DNA of 64,000 nt from Rapana venosa (lineage: Eukaryota; Mollusca; Gastropoda; Neogastropoda; Muricidae), in NCBI GenBank assembly GCA_028751875.1, contig CM054140.1, forward strand, positions 14,213,271 to 14,277,270, read 5' to 3'. Shown piece by piece: positions 22,740-35,622 of the stretch (position 1 is its first letter; each line of letters starts with the position of its first letter). A model generated the notes under the pieces. It was given only the letters and a program-made list of their open reading frames with translations, ran no database searches and was not told the DNA's origin. Made by a program: the position numbers and the translations under genes.

Positions 22740-22786
22740 ACACATACACACACATACACACATACACACGTGCGCGCGTGTGTACG
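22654..22786. repeat. CA/TACA array
   Basis: CA repeats with TACA interruptions directly upstream of the 227-bp block. The copy-2 block is also preceded by a CA array (32142-32254). Confidence 0.95.
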
Positions 22787-22822
22787 AGATAACCATACCA
22801 AATCATTCATCTTTCCTGACAT

Positions 22823-23049
22823 ACGTCCTCCATCTCTTACACTTGCAAGGAGCCAGAGCTCAGCAATTGGATTGGAAAGAAGAATTCCCTTCCCGGCACG
22901 CCTCCCTGGGTCCAATAAATCTCCTTCAGGCGTTTATTGCTGCACACTGTGCTGGTGGTGTGAATGGGCATGCAATGGGTGCAGTGGGAGAGCTGCCAGG
23001 TTGGCACGTGGAAAAGAACAGGTCGCTGGGTGAACGGAGAAGGAGGGCA
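22823..23049 (+). other. 227-bp block identical to 32300-32526
   Basis: Base-for-base identical to the second copy from ACGTCCTCCATCTCTTACAC to GAACGGAGAAGGAGGGCA, with abrupt divergence beyond both ends. It contains the repeat core GAATTCCCTTCCCGGCACGC. A frame of about 65 codons crosses it, but with no second diverged homologue of the frame this is not evidence of coding. Identity over 227 bases inside an old duplication implies recent gene conversion, a recent insertion of the same short element, or constraint. Confidence 0.8.
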
Positions 23050-23266
23050 ACCATTTTTAAGGATGTCAACAACATCACCTTGATTTCGTGCTAGTGACCA
23101 ACCTTGCACATTCTTCGACCAAACACAGGATTTTTTTTCTCCTGTGTATTATAGTGATGTGTTGGGTGTCTTTGATTTCTAACTTTTTCATCTTACATTT
23201 TTTGTAATCTGTATGTCTATTAATAAACAGTACCATGATGAATGCCTCAACCTGCTTTAAAGGTAA

Positions 23267-23272
<6 letters not shown>

Positions 23273-23341
<69 letters not shown>
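23273..23341. repeat. CT microsatellite
   Basis: A pure CT array. Confidence 0.97.
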
Positions 23342-23344
<3 letters not shown>

Positions 23345-23551
23345 TGACCTTATAGATTTGGCTGGTTGTTGTTTTGTTTTTTCTTTCTTTCTTTTCTTCA
23401 TTGTTTTTATTGTGTGAGAGTATGGGTATTGAGGTGGGTTTTTGGGGGGTTTTTTATTATCATAACATATTTTTTGTATGAGTAATCAAAATAAGTGTTG
23501 AAGGTGATCGTGTACTGTTTTGAGAATTATATATTTAGTACCATCTCTGAA

Positions 23552-23570
23552 ACACACACACACACACACA

Positions 23571-23632
<62 letters not shown>
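23552..23632. repeat. CA then CT array at LINE 5' junction
   Basis: Part of repeat U. The LINE fragment starts at its 3' edge. Confidence 0.95.
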
Positions 23633-23637
<5 letters not shown>

Positions 23638-23639
23638 GT

Positions 23640-25100
23640 GGCCTAAGGCTTGTACCTATTATCACTAAAATAGTAAACTCATCTCTTGTGTCAGGAAATT
23701 TTCCATCAGCTCTTAAAACAGCAATAGTCACACCTCTACTGAAAAAGCACGACCTCGATCCCAACATTCTGAAGAATTATAGGCCTGTCTCAAACTTACC
23801 CTTTGTCTCTAAAGTACTAGAAAAAGTCGTTCTCAAACAGCTCAACAGTCACCTTCATTCCAATGATCTCCTTCCCACTTTTCAATCTGCCTATCGCCCC
23901 AACCACAGCACCGAAACCACCCTAGTCCACACTTAAGATACACTTCTACTTGCTTCTGATGCAGGAAAAATCTCCCTCCTCACTCTTCTTGACTTATCTG
24001 CAGCCTTTGATACCATAGATCACTCAATTCTTCTTTCTCGCCTCCAAAATACGTTTGGTATTAACGGCACAGCCCTCACCTAGTTTACTTCATACCTCAC
24101 AGACAGGTTCCAGAAAGTTATTGTAAACAAAATTCAATCAAAACCTGTCAAAATGGAATGTGGAGTCCCGCAGGGATCGGTCCTAGGCCCTGTTCTCTTT
24201 ACTCTCTACACTGCTCCACTCTCACATATAATAAACAACCACCATATTGATCATCATTTCTATGCCGATGATACTCAGCTTCAGTGCAGTGATACTGTTG
24301 AAAACTTGCCTTCCCTCCTGACAAATATGTCCTACTGCCTTCAAGACATTCAAAACTGGATGACTCAGAACAAGTTACAACTTAATACCGATAAAACCGA
24401 AGCCATGCTTATAGGGACCCAACATAAACTTTCCTCTATCGCAAAAACTTCAATAGAATTCGGCAATACTTCAGTTCCTTTGTCCAACTCTGTGAAGTAT
24501 TTAGGAGTAGTTCTTGACAACACACTCTCTATGAAAAAATTCATCACCCAGACCTGCCAGTCTTGCTACTATCAATTACGGCGCATAAGCGCGATTCGCA
24601 AGTATCTGTCCACTGATGCAACTTCCAAGCTTGTCACATCTCTCATTCTTTCACGTTTAGACTACTGTAATTCTCTTTTGGCTGGCCTACCAGCATCATC
24701 TATTCACTCTCTTCAACGCATACAAAACTCTGCAGCTCGACTGGTCCTAAGAAAGACAAAATCTAAACACATCACTCCTCTTCTGCGATCTCTTCACTGG
24801 CTGCCTGTCTCACAAAGACTGGAGTATAAAATCAATACCCTCTGTTTCAAATGTCTCCACAAATCTGCACCCCCTTATGTCTGTAACTGTCTTCATCTGT
24901 ACACTCCATCCCGTTCCCTTCGTTCAGCCGCAGATACTTTGTGCTTTCGAACACCCAGATTCAAACAAACCACTGTTGGCCGTCGCTCCTTCTCTGTTTC
25001 TGGTCCATCCACCTGGAATGACCTCCCTCTTTCACTTTGCCAAAAGCCTTCACTTGATACCTTCAAATCCAGCCTCAAAACACACTTATTTCCTACCTGA
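23640..25100 (+). pseudogene. Reverse transcriptase, two in-frame stops
   Basis: Encodes the polymerase that copies element RNA at the nicked target. In order it has NYRPVSNLPFVSKVLEKVV with [27 protein letters not shown] (first catalytic Asp at 23991-23993), GVPQGSVLGPVLFTLYTAPL, FYADDTQL (YADD at 24261-24272), WMTQNKLQLNTDKTE, VKYLGVVLDNTLSM, LSRLDYCNSLL and a C-terminal HWLPV to STWNDLPL region that many CR1/L2-like LINEs share. The frame is intact except for TAA at 23934-23936 and TAG at 24081-24083, with no frameshift over about 1.46 kb. That indicates a fairly young but dead copy. The exact clade needs a tree. Confidence 0.92.
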
Positions 25101-25165
25101 GACTTTCCCCCCAAAGATCTGTCCCTAATTTTCAACAGCATCTTTCACCTTCTAAGTGTTGTTCC

Positions 25166-25308
<143 letters not shown>

Positions 25309-25493
25309 TTTGAAATCTGTTGTTCATTATGTTTAAGGAGAGTTGCATGCCTGTAAATGATTGAGTACAAGCGCTTCGATTTGTTTGAGTTTTTTTTTTT
25401 TTTACAAGATTCAGCGCTATATAAATTCCATATATTATTATCATTATTATTATTGTTGTTGTTGTTATTATTATTATTATTATATGCAATTAA

Positions 25494-25544
<51 letters not shown>

Positions 25545-25736
25545 TCTATTGTTGTTGTGTATTCTAATAAAGGGCATATTCATACTTCCGATTTTCAATA
25601 TTATTTTGGACTTGTTAACTGTACTTGAGCTCCAGTGAATCTCCTATTTTAATATCTTATTATCACGTGTAACAACTATGTGTACTATTCTACAATATGA
25701 AGGTGTTCAATTTTATGATCTATAAGTTTGGCTTAC

Positions 25737-25741
25737 TCTCT

Positions 25742-25794
<53 letters not shown>
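25737..25794. repeat. CT array of repeat U
   Basis: An interrupted CT array, part of the second half of unit 1. Confidence 0.95.
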
Positions 25795-25797
<3 letters not shown>

Positions 25798-26177
25798 GTT
25801 ATTGCTGTAGTTGTTACTTTGTTTTTTGTTGTTGATTTGTTTGGGTTTTTTGTTTGTTTGTTTTTTGTGGTGTTGGGTTTTTTTAATGGTGTGTTTTCCT
25901 CATTTGTTTGTTTGTTGTTTTTTCTTGGTTTTTGTTTGTTTGTTTGTTTGGGAGGGTGTTTTTTGTCTGTTTTGTTGTTTTTTTGTTTTCTGTTTGGGTT
26001 GGGTTTGTTTTTTTTGGGGGGGGGTTCTAGGGTTTATTTTGTCTTTTGCTCGTCTGGGGTTGTTTGTTTGTTTGTTTTTTTCTTTTTCTCTCTTTTTCTT
26101 AAAAAAAAAGTTTTTTCCCTTTGCTTCTACTGTTTGAAAGTATGTGTACTGAGTGCATTTTTAAATGTGACCCCACG

Positions 26178-26240
26178 GGCGGGGACTGGATGTAAAAAAG
26201 CACATGAGTACTTATTCATTTTCCTGGAAAAAAAGAATTT
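26178..26240 (+). mobile_element. SINE family A 3' fragment
   Basis: CACGGGCGGGGACTGGATG, TAAAAAAGCACATGAGTACT, TATTCATTTTCCTGG and AAAAAAAGAATTTG, the family A 3' end only. Its position inside repeat U suggests this tail is part of the U unit. Confidence 0.75.
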
Positions 26241-26721
26241 GTTTCTATTACTTACAATGTGTAGATGTTCTTTTTATGACGTTATTGGCTTTTCCCCCCT
26301 CTTTATTATATGAGTGTATGGGTATTGCACTTATTTTATTACCATGGCATTCAATTTGCATGATTATAATTAAAAAGTGTTTGTATTAATCGTGTGCTAT
26401 GTGAGTATTACATATTTAGTATTATCCCTGAAACACCCCCCACCCCCCACCCCCCACACACGCTCAAACACACACACACACACACACACACACATACTCA
26501 CTCACTCACTCACCCATATTCTCTCCCTCAACGACTGTATAGTTTTTAATTTCTTCTTGTTTTGTTTCTTGTTTTTATTGTATGGATGTATGGGTATTAA
26601 ATTTATTTCATTATCATGACATATAATTTGAAACGAGTATAATCCAAAATGAGTGTTGATGGGATCGCATACTGTTTTGGGAATTATATATTGGATATTA
26701 TCTCTGAAATACACACACACA

Positions 26722-26754
<33 letters not shown>

Positions 26755-27251
26755 ACTCTCACCTTTTATCGTCTTGCTTATAGTTATAGTGTATCCTGAT
26801 GAAGGATTCATATTTTATATTTTCAATACTTTATTGGACTTGCCTCTGTACTTAAGTTTTAATGAGTGACCTATTTCAATATCTTATAGTTATGTGTAAC
26901 AAGTATGTGTACCATTTGACAATGTGTAGATGTTTATCTTTATGACTTATTAAGTTTGGTTGTGTTATTTTTCTTGGCTCTGTTGTTGTTCTTGTTGTTG
27001 TTGTTTGTCTGTTTTTCTCTTTTTTATCTTCTTTTGTTGGTTTGGTTTTTCCTTCTCTTTTGTTTGTTTGTTTGTTTTAGTTAAGGTTTTTTGGGGGTGG
27101 GGTGGGGGTGTTTTTAGGGTTTTCTTTTATTTGCTTGCTTTGGGGGGGGGGGGGGTTGTTAAGGGGGAGCTGTTTTGAAAAGGGTTATTTCCCATTGTTT
27201 TTATTGTGAGACTGTATAAGTATTGGGGTTATTATTATTAAGATGTATCCC

Positions 27252-27334
27252 TACGGGCGGGGACTGGATGTAAAAAAGCACATGTGTGCTTATTCATTAT
27301 CCTCGAAATAAAAGAATTTGTCATTGTCATTGTC
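27252..27334 (+). mobile_element. SINE family A 3' fragment with TTGTCA tail
   Basis: GGGCGGGGACTGGATGTAAA, GCACATGTGTGCTTATTC and CCTCGAAATAAAAGAATTTG followed by TCATTGTCATTGTC and CT. The last 19 bases equal the end of the LINE at 15.95 kb. Confidence 0.8.
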
Positions 27335-28180
27335 TCTCTCTTACTTTGTCTCTCACCTACACCTACACCTACACACACACTCACAAATCTGATGTGATTA
27401 TCTTTATTCTATGTATATCAATAAGGTGTAGCTAGGAAAACTTTTATAAGAGAAACGACGTCAAAATGCTCAATACCGACATAAATTTGATAAGCAACCA
27501 AAACAAAGAAAACAAATCTGAAAGGCTTCAAAACTGCCACTGTCTGCTATTTATTTATATGAGCACAAATATCAACCATTTTCTATTACTTTAAATGCAT
27601 ACAGCTTTCTTTAAAATTGCTTTATAGCCACACACAGTTTTTACCCTAACAATTTTTTCTGGTTTCTTTGTTTTTTTCCTTGTGTCAGCTATGAGGCTGG
27701 AATCCACTTAGAGAAGCTATTTCAGGAGAAAAAAATCTGATCAAAATACCTGTTGGAATCGATCTCCTGTTCTGTGAACTGTCTATCACTCATATTCAGG
27801 GCAGTTCAGCTTTTTCCAGCCAGAACTTGCAGGAATGTAATGAAAAACACGTCCTTAGACGGCCAACTGGGGATATGGCAAAGAATTCTTTTCTGAAAGA
27901 CCAAAAAGACTGAGAACAAAAAGGAACACTGACAGTGAGTCAGTAAACATATCAATGTGTTCTTCCAAAACAGTGATTGATACATTTCTTCTACTTTAAT
28001 TCAAACATGACAAAATTATCTCTTATCGACGTGTTTGATTATCTTGTTATTGTCCTCGATCACTTGGCCCATTTACATCTGACTTTTAACGGTTCTAAGC
28101 TTTGTAGTTTCAACATTAAATAATATGGATTATACTTGACATATCATAAACTTTGTGAGCACAAGAAAGTTCACAACCAC
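27335..28180. other. Mostly unique sequence, no gene seen
   Basis: Short CT and CACCTA words at the start, then AT-rich DNA without coding or repeat signature that I can support. Confidence 0.4.
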
Positions 28181-28636
28181 AGATACACAAGTCAATGACC
28201 TTTTCCTTGCCAAAAACTGCACTCTCTTCTCACTGTGCTTCTTTCTCTACATGTGTGAAACTGTAGTCATGGTAAATTGATCAACTCTCTTTTCGCTAAT
28301 CTTCTACAACTTTCATCCTCCCTAGAGATATGCCGACAGCATTGAAAGGAGAATTCTATGCCCAACATTCCTCCCTGGACCCAAGAAATCTTCCTTTGAT
28401 ACTGTTTCTTGAAATCAACTTGCGTTATCAACAGACCTGGTAGTTATACTTTTGTAAACAAAAGCAGGAGATAGAAAAAGTGGGGCAGCCATTGCCATTA
28501 ATATGGAGTTGGGAACCTGGCCTTTTTTCTTCTGATACAATTTGCTGGGAATCCCTTTCATGGGGACTTGGGGATGTGGCCTGTTTTTCTTTCTCATGAC
28601 ACAGATTTCTCAGCCTGCCTTTCTTCTTGGTCTGCC

Positions 28637-28642
28637 TAGATG

Positions 28643-28698
<56 letters not shown>

Positions 28699-28743
28699 AT
28701 GAATGAATGACTGATTGACTGAATGACTGACTGACTGACTAAC

Positions 28744-28798
<55 letters not shown>

Positions 28799-28893
28799 CT
28801 AAGATTAATTGATAGACAGATCGATAGATATATAGATAGACAGACACACACAGACAGACAGAGACAGACATACAGAGAGACACAGAGAGAGAG

Positions 28894-28932
<39 letters not shown>

Positions 28933-28965
28933 TAGATAGATAAACAGACAGACAGACAGACAGAT
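28637..28965 (+). repeat. Cluster of GATA, GACA, GAAT, GACT and GATT arrays
   Basis: Consecutive tetranucleotide arrays related by single-base changes, over 320 bases. They yield Leu-Ser-Val-Cys frames on the minus strand, which are artefacts. Confidence 0.97.
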
Positions 28966-29089
28966 ATAATGTAGCTAAAACTAAAAACAAAAGGACTGTA
29001 AGATTGGTAAATTTGCTTTTAACTAAATATCAAACTGGATCTACTTCACATGAATCCTTCATATATTTCGTCCTGTCACGTCATCTATA

Positions 29090-29105
29090 CCCCCCCCCCC
29101 CCCCC
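29090..29105 (+). repeat. Poly-C run (16)
   Basis: The positional counterpart of the run at 19692-19711. Confidence 0.9.
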
Positions 29106-29112
29106 ACCGCCC

Positions 29113-29299
29113 CATGTTCCTCAGTCCTCATCTCTGTCCCCTCACCACAGATGCCAGCAGAGGAACAGCCAATCGATAACTGTCATCAAAAACCGGTAAC
29201 ATGATAGCGTGAAGACGACAAAGCCAGGAGGGACAAACAAGACCTCTCCAGGGAGACAGTCAATAACCTTTTCCTGCGCAGAAATTGCTTCCCCTTCTC
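29113..29299 (+). other. 187-bp highly conserved block, copy 2
   Basis: 182 of 187 bases match 19714-19900. The same acceptor-like CACCACAG, ATG and CCGGTAACATG words are present. The upstream poly-C and the CCTGTCACGTC before it are shared too, but conservation drops quickly beyond both. Confidence 0.6.
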
Positions 29300-29693
29300 C
29301 CGTCTACTTTTTTCCTATCCCCTTACCCCCTCACAGTCGCATACACACAGATCTGAAACTCTCATGTCACCAGGAATTCGGTATCTCTCCTTCCATCTCT
29401 CCCACGTCCGGCTTAAAGCCAAAGATGTGCCGTTGGCTTGGAAGGGAGTTCCATTTCTGGCACGCTGGTATATCTCGTTCTGACAGAAACTTATTGAAAT
29501 CTGACTGCTGGCATTGTCAGTGGACATGGTCATCATAGGCTGGTGTACAAAATGTGATTTGTGACCACACGTGTTGGGCCAGTATTTATGAAAAGTCATG
29601 TTCTTGACCTAGTTGCCTTTTTGTCCCTTGTTTGTTTGTTCACACACACATACTTGCATGCATGCATGCATGCACACGCAGACATACACGCAC

Positions 29694-29695
<2 letters not shown>

Positions 29696-29744
<49 letters not shown>
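29696..29744. repeat. CT microsatellite
   Basis: Pure CT between CATG-rich CA sequences. Confidence 0.97.
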
Positions 29745-29746
<2 letters not shown>

Positions 29747-30049
29747 CATGCAGGCACGCACACGCATGTACGCGCACCCAAGCATACAAGGAAGCATGTG
29801 TATAGATATACCAGTACTTTAATTTTTTTCCTTTATTTGCACATTACAGAAGATCAGGCTTGTCAGTTAAAAGTCTGGCATGTCATGTCAATGTCCAGGA
29901 GCTGCAGAAATAGCATGCACACAAGACGTCACCAGCACAACGGGTTTTGCAGCTGGTCAAATGGACTTAGGGCAGTTGTGATTTAACGTGTATATATAAC
30001 TGCGTCCCAGCCTTTAGAAAAAAGTCAAGATTTTATTCGTTTTCCACTT

Positions 30050-30140
30050 GGAGCTCCGAGGTTCACTGATAGTGAGATTTGTGCGTATGCGACCGTTTTA
30101 GCCCAACCTTAAGGTAGCCGCATTCCGACTTCAAGCATAA
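30050..30140 (+). repeat. Dispersed repeat E, copy 2
   Basis: GAGCTCCGAGGTTCACTGATA, TGCGACCGTTTTAGCCCAAC and TTAAGGTAGCCGCATTCCGAC. It matches the 38.7-kb copy best. Confidence 0.7.
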
Positions 30141-31012
30141 ATTTGGATTTAATAACTCATGTGGATAATGATAACGTATTGCTTGACACTGTTCATTCTT
30201 TACAATTTTCCAGCTTATTACTCCATTTTCAAAGTTTTTCTTTTCTACAATACTGTAAAAAGTAACCATTTTCCCACTGTCATCCCCACACCTCAATTAT
30301 GCCCTCACCTACGCCTCCCCATCCCCTCTTCTCGCCCTATTTTCCCACCCCTTCCACCCACCTGTCGTTCTGTCTTTCAGTTTAAAATCTAATCCAGAAT
30401 CTGACACTGAATTGGGAAAACAAGTTCTTTTTGCTCAGCTATCCTCCTTTGGTTATGAATCCTTCCCTGACGTTTATTGCTGGAAATGAAGTCAGTGTTG
30501 TCAACAGGCCACAGCATTGCTAAATTACTAGCAGTGGCAGGGTGGGGGTGGAGGAGAGAGCTGTGAGGTTCACTGAGAAACAGACTATTTGATAACAGTT
30601 TGAGATGTTGATTTCAGTCTAAATGCCTGTTGTCGTTTGTAATATTTCAAAACTACTATGTATGATTAGCATAGGATTATACAGTATCAAATTTGTTGGC
30701 TTTTATTTTGTCTGAGATGCATATGAACAAAAAAATCAAAGCTTAATGTACAGATTAGTAGACAAACTTTGAAGCAGGACGTTTTGAAACCAATTATCTA
30801 TATGCCACAAAACGAAACCTACTTTTTAGAAAGACCAGTGGAATTTCACGTCTCAACATGTACAGAATCGAGGTATGATCTTTTTTTTATGAAAAAGATA
30901 ACGCTTAACTACATTTTATACACCCTTTTTCCATGATACGCTGACTTATGCGACATAATGGTCAGTTCATATTTTCCCATACTCGTGAGCGCGCGAACTC
31001 AAGAACTCAGGG

Positions 31013-31067
<55 letters not shown>

Positions 31068-31080
31068 CAGAGAGAGAGAC
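31013..31080. repeat. GA microsatellite
   Basis: An interrupted GA array. Confidence 0.97.
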
Positions 31081-31287
31081 CCCAACCTCATCTCGTTCTC
31101 ATTCTTTGTGACCCACTTCTGGCCCCAGCTACATATATTGCAGTGAGTTGCACTGATGGGCAAGGTTCAAAATTATGTATGTAGCCTATTGGCAACCCTC
31201 TTTCCACACAATTTTATTACTAACACTCTTATTACGCAGCACCATGATTTAATCAGATCAGTGCCATCCTACCAAAACTCAAGTTTT

Positions 31288-31290
<3 letters not shown>

Positions 31291-31328
<38 letters not shown>
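31291..31328. repeat. CA microsatellite
   Basis: A pure CA array. Confidence 0.97.
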
Positions 31329-31330
<2 letters not shown>

Positions 31331-31684
31331 TTAACACCAGGTTTGTTTACAGATAGGACTTAAACACAGTTACACCTTTTATGTTGACTAAGATGTGAAA
31401 GGTTTTTTTTTAATAAACAAATCTCACTGTAAGACAAAAAAGTTTCAGGCCATAATTATGTCCAACTCTCACCATCATCAGGATGCTGTTTGTCACTGAG
31501 CACAATACAAGCTTTGAGATGCTCGTTCCTATACCATTGATGTATTCTTCATGTAAATTTATTATAGCATATTGTATTGAATAAAATGTGTTCAAACCAA
31601 ACAGATTTTACAGGTGATTTGTTAAATTCTGATAATATAAAATGCAGCCAAGTTTAAAATCAACGCACTGAAAATAAGAAAGAT

Positions 31685-31706
31685 GACTCTCTCTCTCCCT
31701 CTCTCT

Positions 31707-31782
<76 letters not shown>
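31685..31782. repeat. CT microsatellite
   Basis: CT with CTCC interruptions. Confidence 0.97.
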
Positions 31783-31784
<2 letters not shown>

Positions 31785-32140
31785 ATGGTACGTCACTTGC
31801 AGTGTACAAAATAGATTTTTTATATAAGGCTTTCAAAATCAAAAACGCAAAATGAGATTACATCACTTTGGAATTCAGTTATCACTCGACAAGAAAGTTA
31901 AAACTTACAAATTATTTGCTGTTACCGCCCCTTCACAAGAGGCCTAAGCCCTGGGCCAATAGGTTTTTGCTTCACTTGTGTGATTCTGGGAGTGTGTTTG
32001 TAGATCTTGTTATTTTTCCCTGCCCGCTCCCTATCCCTTTCCTATTCAAATTTCTACTGCCCTAGCTCTCTGATCACACCTATGAGTTAGGAAGTTTTAT
32101 GTACTTCGTTCATTACATAACTTTTTCATTCATCTCTCTC

Positions 32141-32141
<1 letters not shown>

Positions 32142-32178
<37 letters not shown>

Positions 32179-32216
32179 GCACGCACGTACGTATGCACGC
32201 ACGCATGCACGCGCAT

Positions 32217-32254
<38 letters not shown>
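32142..32254. repeat. CA array with CGTA interruptions
   Basis: Two CA arrays separated by ACGCACGTACGT words, immediately upstream of the 227-bp block. Confidence 0.95.
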
Positions 32255-32256
<2 letters not shown>

Positions 32257-32299
32257 ACCTCCAGGCTCAACATACCAAATCCTTCACCTCTTCTGACAC

Positions 32300-32526
32300 A
32301 CGTCCTCCATCTCTTACACTTGCAAGGAGCCAGAGCTCAGCAATTGGATTGGAAAGAAGAATTCCCTTCCCGGCACGCCTCCCTGGGTCCAATAAATCTC
32401 CTTCAGGCGTTTATTGCTGCACACTGTGCTGGTGGTGTGAATGGGCATGCAATGGGTGCAGTGGGAGAGCTGCCAGGTTGGCACGTGGAAAAGAACAGGT
32501 CGCTGGGTGAACGGAGAAGGAGGGCA
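32300..32526 (+). other. 227-bp block identical to 22823-23049
   Basis: Second member of the identical pair; see the first copy. Downstream sequence (GCAACTCTTGGGGTCAGTG) is unrelated to that after the first copy. Confidence 0.8.
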
Positions 32527-32551
32527 GCAACTCTTGGGGTCAGTGACATGA

Positions 32552-32608
<57 letters not shown>

Positions 32609-32610
32609 AC
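32552..32610. repeat. Compound CT/CA microsatellite
   Basis: CT switching to CA. Confidence 0.95.
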
Positions 32611-33510
32611 GCTTTCCCTCTCTCATCATTCAAATTCATCCATTCAAAATCTCCTGGTTTTTTAAGGGAAGTGTGTTGAAGTGAGAAATGTGTAACAGTT
32701 CTTGAAAATTGTTCGTTTACCTTTTTCATTCCACTTTGGGGGGGTATTTGTTGTAACTAGTTTCTATGAGGGATTTTATGAAATGTTTACAAATGAATAC
32801 CTGTGAATTCAAAAACATGTTGTAGAAATGAAGAACATGTGATCTCTCTTTTTCTTTCTTCCAAAAAAGTCGGGAAGTTTTAATTTACCACTGCTACCAA
32901 TCAGTCTCTCTTCAAATGAGAACAAATGCGTTTCATTCCTTTTTGACCAACTGATAGTTTATGTTTTTGTATCCCAACCTTTCGGCTCCATTTCTTTTTA
33001 AATGGCATAAGCCAAGTCTGAAAGACTAAATGACAAAACTGTACAGATCAGTGGCACACAAACTTCCACATTTCTTCTTTGTCACTTTGGTTGCTTTTTG
33101 TTTGCTCCCTTTATTTCTACCTCTACCAAAGTCCTCCCTTAACAAAAAGACTTAGATCTTCTCCACATTTAAATCAGAAAATGCCATCAATCGCATCGAA
33201 AACACACAAATCAAACAACATAAATGTGATCTCTAAACGTGGATAAAACTTCCAAGTTGTGTGGTCTGAAATACATCATTGGTTCTCCTTTTTTCCTTTC
33301 CATCTCCGTTTATCCACATTTTCTTAGTCTATCATTACAGTAATTGTACAAATGAATTGGAAACAATAATTCTTTTCCTGGCATGACGAGTAAAATCATG
33401 TCTCGTAATTTTTATCAAGACTACAATTTTCAACAGCTGTGCACCCCAATGCATTACTATCCTAATTTTTTAAAAAGTTACCCCAAAACACCTATGGCAA
33501 GGATTCCTGT

Positions 33511-33511
<1 letters not shown>
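32611..33511. other. AT-rich sequence with worn repeat core
   Basis: No gene seen. The stretch near 33.29-33.40 kb carries the last weak match to the duplication core. Confidence 0.4.
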
Positions 33512-33543
<32 letters not shown>

Positions 33544-33575
33544 GGAACTTATATAGCGCTATATCTTGCAAAGAC
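33512..33575 (-). mobile_element. Orphan LINE-type 3' tail, minus strand
   Basis: On the minus strand GCAAGATATAGCGCTATATA is followed by AGTTCCATTTATT and ATT units, the same tail as the second LINE family. No reverse transcriptase remains next to it. Confidence 0.7.
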
Positions 33576-34045
33576 ATAAACATCTTGCTTGAATTTTAAA
33601 GTTTTGCAGAATTTTATTTATTTTCAACACCGATTATCAGCATTCCTGAATCTCTCTAGTTTTCGGTGCCACCGATTACACTTCGTGCTTCAGTTAATTC
33701 AATTGTTGTAGGGTACGATCGGTGGTATTTTTTTGCTTTGGTTTTCTGTGTGAGTGTAGCTCCGGAAAGAGCCGGCAAGACATTAAATTTTACAATTTTT
33801 AAGTCTGATTTTGGATAGATTAGATCCATTTGTTCTCACTAAACCAACATGTTTATATTCCATTCTGTGACATTCACTCTTATCTCAACCACTAGCATGT
33901 AGTATTCGGTTTCGTATGAATCTACCTCAAAGTAAAACGTGTAATTCCATATTTTCCCTAAAAAGAATTCTTTAATATCAAGGTACAACCACGCAAGAGA
34001 AGAAAATATTGCATTTTATAATTCAAATGATTCGGTTACGTATGG

Positions 34046-34104
34046 GTGGATGGATGGATGGATGGATGGATGGATGGATGGATGGATGGATTGATGGATG
34101 GATT
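34046..34104 (+). repeat. GGAT tetranucleotide array
   Basis: About 14 GGAT units with one GATT interruption. Confidence 0.97.
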
Positions 34105-35445
34105 CCCCCATATACCAGTTCAAATGAAATATGTTCGTTATAAGCCAGATTAAAATTTGGGCTGATCGTTTTTTCTTGTGGGAAGAGGGGAGTTATTTTA
34201 GTGCCTGTTAATCATTCAGAAAGAGTATTTGCGTTTCAGATGTATGCATCGTCTGTGACGGCAGACAATGAATATGTAAACGATGTTTACATCGATTCCT
34301 GACCTTTCTAAAGAGCGCGAGATGATTCCCAAAAATTCTTTACCGGTAAAGTACGCTGAGTGGAAGAAGAAAATGACACAGAAGGAGAAGAAAAATAAAA
34401 AACACAGAACCAAGAACAAGAAAAGAAGAAAATGGATAATGAAAAGGAGGTCAGGAGAAGAAGAAGTGAAAGAAGAACAAGAACAACAAGAACAACATCA
34501 CAACAACAACAACGAAGAAGAAGAAAACAACAACAACACAGCGATGACAACGTTAAGGACAACAACTGCAACAATAACAACCACGATAACCAAACCCAGA
34601 AGAGCAAGAAGTGTACAATACCACAAAAAAGATTAATGACAAAACCAATAACATGAATAAGGGACCAAGAGAAAATACAAAACATATTTATAAAAAGAAA
34701 TCTCAAGAAGAAGAGCGCGACTTTGCACAATAAACAAACACAAAAGAAAACAAAACAGAAAGAGAGAAAGGCCAAGAGCAAGAACTGACCCTTAAACTAC
34801 AATTGCCAATCAGACTGAAACACGAGATTCAAAATGAAACCCAAACAATGGAAGAAATAGTAATAGAAAGAGAGAGAAAAAAAAACATAAGCTTTTTTGT
34901 AAACACAACGGAATAAACATTATTTAAGCCAAACCCAAAAAAGTCAGCAAGAAGAGGACAAAAAAGGTAGACAAAAAAACAGTCATTCACGCCTGATCTG
35001 ACAATGGCGTGATATTGCCACATGCCTATCTTCACGGCTAATGTAGCAGCCACTGTTTTTTGTGTGGTGTCCGTTGTTACAGTTATCGATGGATCTGACC
35101 TCCCAGATTGGCTTTCCCTGACTTGACCTGACCCCTTCTCATGACGTGTCCCAGAACCAGAAGTAAACACGGTGGAAAAAGGCAGCAAAACATGCAGAAA
35201 ACATGACACCACCACAACAACATAGAACACTGTGACACAGGCAACAACGAGCAAAAAGAAAAGTAAGCAGTACATGAGATTAAAACCTGGAACAGTCTTG
35301 CAGAAGAAGAAAAAAAGAATATTAGGTAGCTTGTATTGCATTTCATGAAGTACTCAGAATATTCATTATAGGTGATAATGTTCTGAAACCTGTTTGTAAG
35401 TATTTTTGTTCTGTTCGTTCTTATTGTACACAGAGAGACAAAGCA

Positions 35446-35622
35446 GAAGAAGAAGAAGAAGAAGAAGAAGAAGAAGAAGAAGAAGAAGAAGAAGAAGAAG
35501 AAGAAGAGAAGAAGAAGAAGAAGGAGGAGGGGGGGGAGGGAGGAGGAGGAGGAGGAGGAGGAAGGAGGGAGGAGGGGGGAGGAGGAGGGAGGAGGAGGAA
35601 GAAGAAGAAGAACAGCAACAAC
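35446..35622 (+). repeat. GAA/GGA polypurine array
   Basis: About 28 GAA units followed by GGA-rich purine DNA, inside unit 1 of array R. The other units have no such array, so it expanded after unit duplication. Confidence 0.95.

Larger units (their letters stand above)
18580..23050. repeat. Segmental duplication, copy 1
   Basis: Colinear with 28190-32530 at an offset of 9.2-9.6 kb. Anchors seen in both: a GAATTCCATGYCYGGCAC-like core (18740/28350), a C run with the 187-bp block (19714/29113), the TGGGAAGRGARTTYCATTT core (20040/29440), a CA/CT compound array (20340/29690), TTGCTTGAYACTGYTCATTC (20980/30180), TGACGTTTATTGC (21240/30470) and the 227-bp block (22823/32300). Flank identity is only about 60-75% by eye, so the duplication is old. 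The core recurs about every 1.1-1.6 kb within each copy, which suggests each copy is itself a short array. I recognise no transposon protein. Confidence 0.75.
28190..32530. repeat. Segmental duplication, copy 2
   Basis: The counterpart of 18580-23050. Same order of cores, homopolymer, 187-bp block, CA/CT compound array, TGACGTTTATTGC core and 227-bp block. A further worn core (GAATTGGAAACAATAATTC with TTTTCCTGGCATGAC) lies at 33.36 kb. Copy 2 also holds a large tetranucleotide cluster at 28637-28965 that copy 1 lacks. Confidence 0.75.

Noticed and set aside
22606..23094. 162-codon frame across the 227-bp block
   Set aside because: The first third is a CA array and the two block copies are identical, so no substitution pattern supports coding; the related cores elsewhere carry indels that break this frame.
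28637..28965. CRISPR-like array of short repeats
   Set aside because: Plain tetranucleotide microsatellites without spacers, in a eukaryotic context.
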